Of a stretch of 64,000 bases of DNA, positions 33,707 to 44,815 are shown piece by piece. A program made the position numbers and the translations under genes. This stretch comes from Capsicum annuum (lineage: Eukaryota > Streptophyta > Magnoliopsida > Solanales > Solanaceae). Where the stretch lies: the NCBI RefSeq assembly GCF_002878395.1, contig NC_061121.1:50717482-50781481 (forward strand), written 5' to 3'. The first letter of the stretch is position 1, and each line of letters starts with the position of its first letter. The notes under the pieces are model-generated. The model was not told the DNA's origin and did no database searches. It saw only the letters and a list, made by a program, of their open reading frames with translations.

Positions 33707-34450
33707 AGGCAAAACATGAACAAAATAATACAGCAGACCACAATTATTTTCAATAGATTACCCATCTGTGGCAACACATAGACATAAGCTAGAAGAACAT
33801 AACACAGTTCCATCAAACTGGAATGTTTTCCTCCAACAGATGGATAATCTGCTGATAGAAAGGCCCATCTATTCAAAGAACTCAAATGCCAAAATTGTTA
33901 TTGCTACTGGATTCAAAATTTCTCCTTACCTCCAACAGTCGACATGTTAATATGTTTATAAGAAGGAATAGACAGAATAAAAATTAAATAAGAATTAAAA
34001 AGCCAAAGTTGACCAACAATAAATTTTCTATTAAATAAAAAACAAAATACATTAGGTGTAGAAAAAGAGGTAAAACATGAACTAAATAATACAGAAGACC
34101 ATAATTATATTCAACAGATTACCCATCTGTGGCAACAGAGGGATATTAGCTGGAAGAACACAACACAGTTTCATCAAATTAGAATGTTTTGCTCCAACAG
34201 ATGGATAGTCTGTTGATAGAAACCCAACCAATCTATCCCAACAGATGGTCCATCTGTTGAAAGAACTCAAATGCCAAAATTATTATTGCTACTGGATTCA
34301 AAATTGCTCCTTACCTCCAATAGTCAATATTCTAACATATTTAGAAGAAGGAATAGACAGAATAAAAATTAAATAAGAATTAAAAAGTCAAAGTCGACCA
34401 ACTATTAAATTTTTCATTATACAAAAAACAAAATACGTTAGGTATAGACC
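33707..34450. repeat. 361-bp tandem direct duplication with palindromic units
   Basis: Unit 1 (33707-34067) and unit 2 (34068-about 34450) start GAGGCAAAACATGAAC and GAGGTAAAACATGAAC and stay collinear throughout. Each holds CATCTGTGGCAACA, CTCCAACAGATGGATA and GTTGATAGAAA half-sites of the array motif. About 85-90 percent identical by eye. Short frames in it are repeat-derived. Confidence 0.78.
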
Positions 34451-34489
34451 CGATATAGAATTAAAAAAATAGATTTTAATTATTATTAT

Positions 34490-34690
34490 TATTATCAGCA
34501 ACATTATTATTGCCAGCCGGCCAATCTTCAAACAACAGAAGTAAGGCCCTCCTAAGCTTGCGACCCTCCATGATCATTTGGGCTCTCATGATGGACAACT
34601 CCCACCCCAGGTCATGAACCTAGGACTCAAGCCTCGGACAGTGTATTGTAGAATTGAAACATCCCAATTTGTATCAGCCATATCTAGAAC
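34490..34690 (-). pseudogene. small coiled-coil-like ORF of the MULE unit
   Basis: From ATG at about 34682: MADTNWDVSILQYTVRGL, then after a one-base shift CPRLES, a stop, VHDLGWELSIMRAQMIMEGR and KLRRALLLLFEDWPAGNNN. The middle is heptad-like and basic-acidic. I do not recognise a named family. It lies downstream of, and opposite to, the transposase, between arrays, and probably is the second gene of this MULE family. Its leader on the right (34690-34800) has no clear promoter. Confidence 0.35.
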
Positions 34691-34904
34691 ACGCATGAAT
34701 TGACAAAAAAAAGTAAACACAAAAGTAAAGAAAAGAGTCTGAATGTAATACAATGTATACTACAAACTAGTAGATTTACATAGAAAAAAAAACTTACCGC
34801 AACGAAGAAAGAATATGCTCTTTGAATAGAAGTGGTTGAAGATGTAATCCGAAAAGACAAAATGCAAGAAATAAATAAAAGTAGAGGGAACTATTTATAG
34901 AGGA

Positions 34905-35275
34905 TTGAATCTAAATGTGCTAGAAAAAAAAGGAACGACTGTTTAAGTCCATTGTATTAATTACATTCAAACTGCTGCCTTTTTATTTTCTATGAAAAGA
35001 CGCGACTTTTTCTTTTACAACCAAACTTCTCACCTTTTCAAAATGGTTTGAGACTTAATAACATTCGTTATTATTAAGTTGTTGCAACAGATTGTTTAGG
35101 AAAAAATGCATGACTGTTAAGGTCCATTGTATTAATTACATTCAAACTGCTAGCTGTTTATCTTTTATAGAAAGACACGACTTTTTCTTTTACATTCAAA
35201 CTTCTCACCTTTTCAAAATGGTTTGATACTTGAGACTTAATAACAGCCGCTATTATTGAGCCGTTACAACTGATC
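34905..35275. repeat. tandem duplication of about 185 bp
   Basis: AGTCCATTGTATTAATTACA TTCAAACTGCT and CGACTTTTTCTTTTACA occur at about 34950-35040 and again at 35125-35210, each followed by TTCTCACCTTTTCAAAATGG and a short palindrome (AATAACATTCGTTATTATT / AATAACAGCCGCTATTATT). Confidence 0.7.
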
Positions 35276-35475
35276 ATCCATCTGTCCCAACAGATAATCC
35301 ACTGTCGCAACAGATTTACCATCAGTTACAACAGATAGTCTATTTGTATAACAGATGATACATCTGTTACAACATATGGATTATCTGTTGCGATAGATGG
35401 ACCATCTGTTGGAGGAGATATTTGAAATTCTTCTAACAGCTGATTCATCAGTTGCAACAGATGGGAAATTAAACC
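35270..35475. repeat. palindromic array 2
   Basis: Dense run of CATCTGTCCCAACAGATAA, CTGTTGCGATAGATGGACCA and CATCTGTTGGAGGAGA, ending CATCAGTTGCAACAGATGG at 35447-35462. Immediately outside the left arm of the large inverted duplication. Confidence 0.78.
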
Positions 35476-35698
35476 AAATTAGTGACTGTTCTAGTTTATT
35501 ATATAAATAATTTTTTTTTAAAAAAGTGAAAAGTCACGACTTATAGAACTTGTTTTTTTCTTGACGGGCATGTAGTCCTCTAACATTGAAGATGGTTATC
35601 CTTTGAGTCTTCGTTGTCTTGTACACTACTTAACGATGGAAAGTGAAGAATAAACACTATCCAACATTGATGGGGTAGGAAAAAGAAGGTACGTGCAG

Positions 35699-37612
35699 AT
35701 GAATGGATCCACTTTCATGAGTGGGAGTTATGTATTATTGATCAGGCTATCGTGACAGACACACATAAAGTACAATGATTTTATGAATGTAATTTTTTAC
35801 TGATTAGACATTGATCCTTCAACCGAGAACTATTTTTTACAGTTTAGTTTGATAGGGGTGAACTGATAAAGCCGAAGGGTTCCAAGACGGTGGGGTTGAT
35901 ACCCTGTTATAATTTAATAATGGTTTTGCTCATGTTTATGTGTCAAGTTTGGGGAAGGATTTAAGTTTATGGTAGAAGTATAAATATCGAATAGTGATTG
36001 GACCGATTTGAAGGATTCAATGGACTTTTGAAAGGCCTTCGAAGCCTCGCACTACTGCAAACAAAAATGGAAAACCAATAGAAATTCCCCTGGTCCAAAT
36101 TTATATGGATGGGTTGAACGAGAAGACTATTATAAAGAAAGAGGTGATTGAAAGAATACCTATACGGAAGGAGGGAGTAGAGAAGACCATATATCAGCTT
36201 ATGCCTTATTAAAGAAGAAACACAGGGAAGTAAGCAAGGAACTTCTAGCCATCTGACCAATGAATTGACTTGAAAGACGAAAAAAAATGAATGAGCTTCA
36301 AATGTGAAAGTGCATCCAACTATTAAAATTCGTCAGTCATTCTTAAAAATAAAAAATGGTAAAGAGGACTAGAGTTGTGCACTTTGCTAGAGACTACAAC
36401 TAGCAAGCGTGGCCTGAATGAAGACTCACAAAGATGCCGGATGAGAACTCTAGGGAAGAAGCGTGGCGAACACAGAAAATTGGTAAGATTTTCAGTCAAG
36501 AATGAAACCTGAACCAACAACTCTAGAAGTAAAAATAAGCGTTCAAGTCAAGGCGTCAATTTCTGAAGTCTAACTTGCATCCTATGCCTTCTTTTTGTGA
36601 TTCTGATCAGGTTAATGGCAGTAGAAATAAAAAGGTCTGAAGTTGGGCAGAAATCCCATGCCTTGTTGTTTTCACTGTCTTTGACCAAACTAGATCCATA
36701 AACAGGAGGCATGGGATGCAAGTTTAACTTGAGAAATTACCACCTTGGCTTAATCCCTTATTCTTAATTCAGAAGTTGTTGGTTCAAGTTTCATTCTTGA
36801 TTGAAAATCTTAGCAATTCTCTGTGTTTGCCAAGCTTTTTCCTTAGAGTTCTCTCCTGTATCTTTGTGGGTCTTTATTCAGGCCATGCTAGGTAGTTGCA
36901 GTCCCCTAACAAAGTGCACAACTCTAATCCACTTTACCATTTTTCTTTTTCAAGAAGGACTGATGGATTTTTATTTTTGGATACACTTTCACACTTACAG
37001 CTCATTCAATTATTTCACTTTTTATGTCAATTTCATCAATCAGTTTTGCTACACTTTCCATCCTACCCAATGTTTCCTCTTTTATAAGGTCTGAGTTGAT
37101 ATATGGTCCTCTCCACCCCCATCCCCCTTCTCGCACAGGTATTCTTCCAATCACCTTCTGCTTTATAATAGTCTTCTCGTGCAACCCATCCATATAAATT
37201 TATACCAGGGGAATTTTTATTGGTTTTCTATTCTAGTTTGCAGCAATGCGAGGCTTTGAAGGCCTTTCAAAAGTCCATTGAACCCTTAAAATCAGTCCAA
37301 CACTATTGGATATTTACACTGTCGCCAATAACTTGAACCCTTTCCCAAACTTGACACATAAACATTAGCAAAATCTTTATTAAACTGTAATAGGATATCG
37401 ACACCACCTACTTGGTCCCTCAACCTTACCAGTTTAAACCTAACAAACTTAACTGTAAAATAGAGGATCTCGTTTGAAGGATTAACTCCTAATAGGTAAA
37501 GAACCAACATTCACAAAATTAATGTACTGGATGTGTGTTTTCACGATGGGTTGATCAGTAATACATATTTCTCACATATGAAGTGGTTCCATCTGGAAGC
37601 AACTTATTCCTC
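35699..37612. repeat. large inverted duplication, arms about 0.9 kb
   Basis: 35699-about 36610 is repeated in reverse complement at about 36690-37612; the loop is some 80 bp around 36650. Matching blocks run arm to arm in the right order: TTTATGTGTCAAGTTTGG, CAATGGACTTTTGAAAGGCC, AAATTTATATGGATGGGTTG, GAGTTGTGCACTTTG, TTCTTGATTGAAA and TTGCATCCYATGCCT. Identity looks near 80 percent. The sense strand of each arm carries decayed coding sequence: VNPSNEILYFTVKFVRFKLV and FANVYVSSLGKG at 37510-37292 (minus), and DPSTENYF / FAHVYVSSLG-like readings at 35810-35960 (plus). These resemble the N-terminal PB1-like part of MULE proteins, tentatively. Confidence 0.78.
37292..37510 (-). pseudogene. MULE N-terminal-like fragment, right arm
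   Basis: Open for 72 residues: LYLLGVNPSNEILYFTVKFV, RLRDQVGGVDILLQFNKDF and ANVYVSSLGKGSSYWRQCKY. It resembles the N-terminal region of MULE proteins (compare QPEELVISYM...RVYVVE at 31440-31590), where a short PB1-like domain precedes the DNA-binding domain. No DNA-binding or DDE domain follows. The left arm holds the same sequence with more stops. Function unknown. Confidence 0.4.
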
Positions 37613-37739
37613 CGGACCTATTTTTACTCTAGCCTTTAATGCTGGTTGGGAAAAAGTTAATCCAGTTTCAGTTCCTTTTATCTGCAAACAAGAGAAAAAC
37701 ATTTGATGTCAAACAAGAGAAGAACAAAGAGAACATTAC

Positions 37740-38180
37740 AAAAGTGTAACACAAAATTGAATAAATACAATATATTACAACAATTTGATATAATAGATAA
37801 TCAATATGTTGCAGCAGATGATCAATCTGATGTAATATGTTATTAATCGGTTGCCACAAATACATCGCCTATTGCAGCAGATAACAAATCTATTGCGACA
37901 GATGACGAATTTATTCCGACAGATGGCGAATCTATTATGATAGATGACCAATCTGATACAATAGATGAGTAATTTGATGTAACAGATTCCTTCTCTATTC
38001 AATAGATGAGTCATCTGTTGCAACAGGCGACATATCTGTAGCCATCGATGGATGACATATTGCAACAGATGGGTTATCTATTGGAATAAATCAAGCCAGC
38101 CTTGCTACTGGTTTGATTTCTTTAATTAATTACTCTGTTTATTCCAATAACTGATTCATCAGTTGTAACAGTTGAGAAAA
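37740..38180. repeat. palindromic array 3
   Basis: Units such as GTTGCAGCAGATGATCAATC, GATAGATGACCAATCTGATA and CATCTGTTGCAACAGGCGAC (38011-38030). Many units here have GATG/CATC replaced by GACGA or GGCGA, a sub-variant of the motif. Lies just outside the right arm of the inverted duplication, mirroring array 2. Confidence 0.75.
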
Positions 38181-38799
38181 TTGTTGCAATACCACAAATA
38201 ATATCAACAACAGCATCAATAATAAAGAAATAGTATCATATGTTTTAATACCATCAACAACACTAACACCACATATTTCGACAATACCAACACCCTCAAC
38301 AACAGCGCTACCAATAAAGTAACAACCAACAAATGCAAATATCTAATTTAAATAACATACAAAGAATAATATGAGAAGGAAAGAGCAATATTGAACCATA
38401 CCTGTAATTTTAAAATAGCAACGGGATCAGAACACCTATTTCAGTCGAGAAAAGATATTGATCGGTTGAGATCTAAAAGGATCCTCAAGCAAAAAAAAAG
38501 AGAAAAGAGAGAAAAAAATGATTGTGATTACCTTAAAGAGGAGAGAGAAAATTCTAAAATAGAGAGATGATCTAAGTTAAGTTATGGCTGAAGGAGTGAG
38601 AATTTTAGAGATGGGTTTTAAATATTCATTAATATCTCTGAGGGGCATGACGAGACGGTGACATTGAAAAGACAAGATAAGACTACTCAAGAAGGAAATT
38701 TTTGAGTTATCCAAGTAATATTTTTTACCGCCTTATTTTATCTTTTTTTATCTCGGATCGAAAATTGCTTTCAAATAAAAAAAAGATCTTAAAACATAT
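38181..38799. other. non-coding flank of a MULE unit
   Basis: ACCAACAACAC/ATACCAACACC low-complexity repeats at 38190-38330, then an A/G-rich stretch at 38480-38560 (complement of a C/T-rich leader). Nothing coding recognised. Confidence 0.45.
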
Positions 38800-38990
38800 A
38801 AGTAATATGTTGCAACAGATGACAATTTCTGTTTGAAAATTTCCAACGGCTCAGTCATCTGTTGCAACATATTCAATAATCTGTTTGATAAATTTCAACA
38901 GATTACCTACTTGTTATAACATATGCAGTAATCGATCAGTTAAATTCCAACAGATTCTCCACCTGTTGCAACAGGTTGAACATTTGTTTT
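38800..38990. repeat. palindromic array 4
   Basis: TATGTTGCAACAGATGACAA, TCATCTGTTGCAACATATTC (38855-38874), TTTCAACAGATTACCTACTT and CACCTGTTGCAACAGGTTGA. Half-sites spaced 25-40 bases; some are CACCTG/CAGGTG variants. Confidence 0.75.
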
Positions 38991-39048
38991 TATATAATTG
39001 TATGGTATAAACTAGTGTTTGGTATAAACTAAGGTTTTCTAGATCTAG

Positions 39049-40113
39049 GGATGAGTATATAGGGTCAACTACAACTTCAATTAAGTTTTTTTATAATTGC
39101 ACGGTGTTGGTGTTGCATTCTTCCCGACCCGAGTCGTTAATCGATCGATCAGTCCGAGATGAATTGATTCGCATTAACTTATTATTATAAGCTAATACCT
39201 AAATTGATTTAGCTAGATCTAGGGATGAGTACATAGGTTCAACAACAACTTCAATTTAGTCTTTTGCAATTGGATGGTGTTGGTGTTGCATTCCTCCCGA
39301 CCTAAGTCATCGATCGATCGATCACTCCGAGATGAAATAATTCTCATTAACTTATTATTATAAGTTAATACCTAAATTGATTTAGCTAAATCTAGGGGCA
39401 AGTACATAGGGTCAACTACAACTTCAATTGAGTCTTTTGGAATTGCAAGGTGTTGGTGTTGGTGTTGCATTCCTCTGGACCCGAGTCGTCGATCGATCAA
39501 TCACTCCAAGATGAAATGATTCGTATTAACTTATTTTTATAAGCTAATATCTAAATTGATTTATCTAGATCTAGGGATGAGTTCATAGGGTTAACTATAA
39601 CTTTAATTAAGTCTTTTCCAATTGTATGGTATTGGTGTCGGTGTTGGTGTTGCGTTCCTCCCGACCCGAGTCGTCGATCGATCGATCACTCCGAGAAGAA
39701 ACGATTCGCATTAACTTATTATTATAATCCAATACCTAAATTGATTTAACTAGATCTAGGGATGAGTACATAGGGTCAACTACAACTTTAATTGAGTCTT
39801 TTATAATTGCATGATGTTGGTGTTGGTGTTGGTGTTGCATTTCTCCCGACCTGAGTCATCGATCGATCGATCACTCCGAGATGAAATGATTAGCATTAAC
39901 TTATTATTATAAGCTAATACCTAAATTAATTTAGCTAGATCTAAGGATGAGTACATAGGGTCAACTACAACTTCAATTGAGTATTTTGAAATTGCATGGT
40001 GTTGGTATCGGTGTTGAATTTCTCCCAACCCGAGTCGTCGATCGATCGATCACTCCAAGATGAAACGATTCTTATTAACTTATTATTATAAGCTAATACC
40101 TAAATTGATTTAG
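39049..40113 (+). repeat. six-copy minisatellite, 164-185 bp unit
   Basis: Units start CTAGATCTAGGGATGAGTAC at 39049, 39213, 39386, 39565, 39750 and 39935, ending near 40113. Each holds TAGGGTCAACTACAACTTCA, a GTTGGTGTTGGTGTTGCATT tract, CCCGACCCGAGTCGTCGATC, GATCGATCACTCCGAGATGA and TTCGCATTAACTTATTATTA. Length differs between units because the GGTGTT and GATC runs expand and shrink. Units are about 85-92 percent alike. Confidence 0.88.
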
Positions 40114-40920
40114 CTAAAAATAATTAAGATCTATTCGGACCAAATTAACATTTTTAAAACTTGTCATTCTTTTCTAATAGACAAATCAATCCATACAAAT
40201 TATCTATTTGAGCAAAAAAGTTTCATCATTTCAAATCTTGAGTTCTCACTCTTTTTTTTCTCTCTCAATAATACAGACAACAACTACTCAACATATTGCT
40301 CAACCCTTCACAACAGATCAATATTCTTTCCATTTCCGACCACATAGGTGTTATTTTTGACTTTATTCTTGCTTGTATCTATTATTTTTCTCTGTATTCG
40401 CAGGTAACGGAGTTTGAGCAGAGTTTTATATTTTTTCTTTTTTCTAAAAATTAGGTTTTTTTTAGTTAATGATGAAAAAGAAGACTTTTACTTGTATTAT
40501 CTTTTAAAATAGATTAACAATTTTGAGTCTTAATGGTAAAATTGTAGGAAGAACCCAATAAAACCCTAGTTTTTATTGCAGTATTTCGTTAACTGTGGTG
40601 GTATTATTAGATGGTGTTTGTGGTATTGTTGGATGGTGTTTATGGTGGTGTTGGTGGCTGTTGGTGGTCGTAGTGGTGTTGGTGGTGGTATTGCTGGCAT
40701 TGGTGGGTTGGTGGCTGTTTGTGGTGTTGTTAGTGGCATTGGTTGGTGGTGTTTATGGTGGCTGTTGGTGGTGTCGGTATTCATGGTGTTTGTGGCATTG
40801 GTTAGTGGTGTTTGTGGTGGTGGCTGTTGGTGTATCGGTATTGCTGGTGTTTGTAATGTATTTTTTAAAACTTATACATATATCAATTGTAATGTAATTT
40901 TTGTTTTTCTATTGTTTGTA
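40114..40920 (+). other. leader of the plus-strand Ulp1 unit; GTGGTG low-complexity tract
   Basis: 40250-40440 is C/T-rich with CAACTACTCAACATATTGCT, resembling a transcribed leader with an intron end (ATTCGCAG at 40396-40403). 40585-40860 is almost only G and T in GTGGTG/GTTGGT units; frames across it are repeat-encoded and not genes. Confidence 0.5.
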
Positions 40921-42294
40921 AGTAAAAACATCTCCTAAAAGAAAAGAAAGTGAAAGTGGATCAACTTCTGACCACCCAACAACAAAGGCTACAGTACAAA
41001 GGGATTTAGAGGAGCTTTCTGAAAAATCTCAGTTAGGTAAAAGTAAAGCTGAGGAGAGATGAAAATAATATTGAGGGAGGTGGACAACTTGTCTGTAGAT
41101 GGTGATAAAGGAAATAAAAGTGAGAAAGAAGAGGAATTAAAGAGTGAGAAAGAGGATGATCATCAACATAATGATAATGGATCACCAATGGGGCGTGAAT
41201 TAATATAGACATCCCAGTACGATCCTGTCAAAACTATTAGTATTGACAGGTTTCAAGTTATGATGCCGATAGATGACCCTACAGAACTAACTGGTGAACT
41301 TGTACTTAAATGTCAGTTGGGGAAAATTTTTAATTATTTTAAGAATATTATGAAGAGCGAAAATATAGACAGACTTTTTAAGAAGAGCTGCTTTGGATAC
41401 ATTCTTAAGCTGCCCGAGGACCCCCTGCCCATTTCCAAATGAGGATGGTATATGGTCTTCTCAAGTGCAAGATCAAGTACGTGGGGATGATAAAGATTCG
41501 GAGGAGGGGGCAAAAAGATGGATGAAATCTGGATCAACTATTATGGCATGCCGATTTGTTTTGGCTTGCAAGAGTTTGCCATAGTGACGGGCTTGATATG
41601 CGATCTTTCAGAAGAACCTATCGCTAAGGGAACACCCCGTAAAAGGTCCGAGGCAAGCAGGACATCTAAACCATCACAAGCAAATTGAGGGAAGGTATTG
41701 TCCTAGCGACCACCCAACAAAACCAACAAACGCAAGGAAAAAATAAATGGGTTGTTGGAAATTGTTGGACGTGGCTACAAAGCATTAGATTTGATAACAG
41801 ATATTAAGAGTAAAATCATACCAAAGAAGTACAGGGAGTAATTGTGCTTAGTTTGGTTTACCCATTCCATTATATTGGCAAGAGACGTCAACAAGGTCAT
41901 AAAAGATGATTTATTAGTGCGTACTGAGGATTTTGATAAATTCAACAATTATCCCTGGGGATATGACAGGTTCTACTTAACTGTGAAATATTTACTGATA
42001 AATCTATCCTCAGGGACGATCACATTATACGGCTTTCCTTGGGGTTTCATGGTAAAATTAATCACTATTTTTACTCACCCATTAATTTATATTGAATATA
42101 GTTATTATGACTTTTTTTGCTTGCTTCCTGTTTATATTTTTTAGGCTTGGGCTTTTGAAGACATTTCTCCCCTCCGAAAGCAGGTAATGGATTATCCGAA
42201 TGAGGTTTCTTATCCAAGGATGTTTAGATTGTTGGCTGCAAAGAACAACACAAGAATTAAGGAGGCTGATCACTTTAACCCTCCGGGTGATGTA
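40921..42294 (+). pseudogene. DUF1985/Ulp1-type MULE gene, N-terminal part
   Basis: 40921-41200 is a Lys/Glu/Ser-rich N-terminus (PKRKESESGSTSDH). Then DUF1985: LGKIFNYFKNIMKSENIDRL, FKKSCFGYILKLPEDP (41260-41442), frameshift to HFQMRMVYGLLKCKIKYVG. Further on LCLVWFTHSIILARDVNKVI, FDKFNNYPWGYDRFYLTVKY and LYGFPWGFM (41842-42051), an intron at 42052-42144, then AWAFEDISPLRKQVMDYPNE and SYPRMFRLLAAK. This is the plant DUF1985 region found upstream of an Ulp1-like C48 peptidase in many MULEs; role unknown. The gene is then interrupted; its C-terminal half resumes at 46850. Several frameshifts and a stop at 41440. Confidence 0.75.
42052..42144 (+). other. intron in the plus-strand Ulp1-type gene
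   Basis: GTAAAATTAA ... TATTTTTTAG, 93 bp, between GFPWGFM and AWAFEDI. The minus-strand paralogue has its intron at the same codon (51382-51463), so both descend from one gene structure. Confidence 0.75.
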
Positions 42295-42339
42295 GTACGT
42301 CTTCTTTCAAGTAAAATAATTTGACTCAATGAAAGATAT

Positions 42340-42565
42340 TGAATGGATGTTATATCTGGTGTAACAGATGTTATATTTGATGCACCAGATGGGACATCTC
42401 TTTTGATAGATTACCCGTTCTGTGCCAACTGGTACAACAGATGGGTAATCTTTTACAACAGACGATTGATATTTTGCATCATATTACCCGTCTATTGCTT
42501 TGGTAATCTAAACTCGACTCTTAACAGATTAACCTTCTACTTCAAATTAACCATCTACTGTAAAT
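42340..42565. repeat. palindromic array 5 (inside an intron)
   Basis: TTATATCTGGTGTAACAGAT, GATGCACCAGATGGGACATC, CAACTGGTACAACAGATGGG and ACCATCTACTGTAAATTATG. Follows the exon ending FNPPGDV directly, so the array sits in an intron of the Ulp1-type gene. Confidence 0.65.
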
Positions 42566-44554
42566 TATGCATCTCATTTTTAAGTCAACATAAAGAAAAA
42601 CGTATTTCAGTATGATAGCTGATTATAGTGATATGATATGCATGCTGAATTTTCACTAGATCTTAAAATCTAATCTAATCCTGAAACACTTGACCAAGAA
42701 GATAGAGTAGAAAGGGAAAATCATGTAAGAAAATAGGTAAAGTGTTGAGATGTTTACTGATTGAGTTAAATCCTCACTTAAAAGGATTGAAGCAATAGTT
42801 TTGTGAATAAAAAATGACCTGGTCATTAATGAGAAGGTCAATCTTAAGCACTTTAAATGGAAATGATCAGAGGATATATAGTCTCCACTGTCAGGAAAAG
42901 TAAAAGAAAGTTAGCTTTAAAAATGCACGAGTCCTCTAATGGGAGAAATATAGAAGATAATTTGACCTTTATGTTTGACAAATGCATAAGAAATAGTGAC
43001 ACAAGTGCTTAGTCACGGTCAATGTTGAAAAGATGTGTATGAACTTCATGCTTCACTCCTAGATTGCATGTTATGTATTTGCATTTTTAAGGATTGAAGT
43101 GATGAAGGTATTTTGTTCTACTATCCAGAAAATATATAAACCTTTGCTTACCCCTTTTGAGTTTTTATCATTCTTCATACCCCTCTTTTGGAATCAAATT
43201 AAAAAAAAGTTGAAAAAAAAAAGAAAAAATCAATCAAAAATCCAAAATCAAGCAAAAGAAATTTTCATGAACTACGTTTGACCTGATTCTTTCTATGACA
43301 AGATACGTAGGCAGCCCTACTTTGGGGTTCAGTCTAACCAAATGAAAATTCAAGTTACCCAGAATGAAATAAAACTGGGGCAAAAAATTATTCTTATATG
43401 AGTTGATTTCAAAAGTTGTATGCTTCACTCAGTGTTATGTAAATTTTGAGCTTTATGCCCGTCCTTTCTTTCTAATCCTTTACAAAAGCCAAGTTAAAAC
43501 CAAAGAAAGACTTTCAGATCAATCTTTGAGAATGTCAAGGCTTAACATCTTATGAGTACGTGATATTTCATATTTTGGGTGTTATTTTCTTAAAATAAAA
43601 AAGAAAAAATGAGAATGAAAATGAGAGAGTTTTATTGGAGAAAACCCTTTTTGGGCACCATAAGGCGACGGTGAGTTGAGAAAGAAATGAAAATGAGATA
43701 GGCTTGTTGGTAAAAACCCATTAAGGTGCCACAAGGCGAAAGAGTATTGTAAGAGCGAACAAATGCAGCAGTGGATCGGTTTCAAACTCAATAAGAGGGA
43801 AAAGTTGACAAATGATTAGTATGGAAAGATCCGGTTGTTTAATTCAAAATTGCATATCATAATCACTGGAATCAGCTATCATACTCAAATAAGTTTTCCT
43901 TTATGTTGATTTAAAAAAGAGATGCACTTTGTCTTTCCCTTTTCCCTTTTTTTTCTTTTTATTATTTTTGTCGTCATATGAAAAATTATTGTCATCTTTC
44001 GCGTTTTTTGTTTTAGTCAAATTTATGTCAAGTCAAGTAAGAAAGAGATTCAAAACTTGCTATCAACTCCCTCAATTGCACAAATCATTATAAAGGGCTG
44101 ATGTACCAAGTTAACATGCTTCAAAATAAAGTAAGATATTAAAGAATGCTTGTCACCTAATAGTTTTGGATTCATAGAAGTGAAAGATATGTTTGAAGTT
44201 AAACCCAGGAGCATCATGCAAGAGAAATATGATTTGAGCCAAAAAGTTCCAGTAGAAAGAATTCGGGGGTCAAAAATGCAAGTCAATGCTACTTATCAAT
44301 GATTGAAATAGAGTTGAGTATGACAAATGCAAGAGTGGTCACCTCAATAGCCAGATGCCACAAATCAACCACCACATTTTTAAATTATAATTGGTCTTTG
44401 TTTGAAATAGAGAGGAATTTTCTCTCAATTCAAATGCTTTAAAGTTTAGATATCAACAAGATGAAATTCTTCACTTTTGTAAATGCAAGAGGCAATATTT
44501 CTACACATATTTAGTAATCACAATCATAGTGAAAATTCATCATCCTATACCCCT

Positions 44555-44795
44555 AGGAGACGTACTTCCTTGTTTGGGTAAGTCATTTTTCATTTGTTAG
44601 GTGATGCACTTCCTAACTTGAGCGTTAACTTCTAGAAGATGCACGTTCTAGTTGAGTCATTTCAATTAACCCCTAGGAGACGCACTTCCTAGTTAGAGTA
44701 TGTCTAGTTTCATTTGTTAGGTGATGCACTTCCTAACTTGAACCATCACACCTGGAAGATGCATTTTATAATTGATTCATTTCATTCAATCCCCA
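44555..44795 (+). repeat. minisatellite in the gypsy fragment
   Basis: CCCCTAGGAGACGYACTTCC, GTTAGGTGATGCACTTCCTA and GAAGATGCAC alternate; a unit of about 125 bp occurs twice (44560-44685, 44685-44795) and is itself built from 30-40 bp sub-units. Lies directly before the LTR start. Confidence 0.7.
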
Positions 44796-44815
44796 GCAGA
44801 GTTGCCAGAGATGTC

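Noticed and set aside
37668..38065. Minus-strand frames with CNRFVICRN repeats
   Set aside because: They are translations of array 3, not a repeat protein.
40566..40938. Overlapping Gly/Val-rich and Pro/Thr-rich frames on both strands
   Set aside because: Encoded by a GTGGTG low-complexity tract; no start context or family match.
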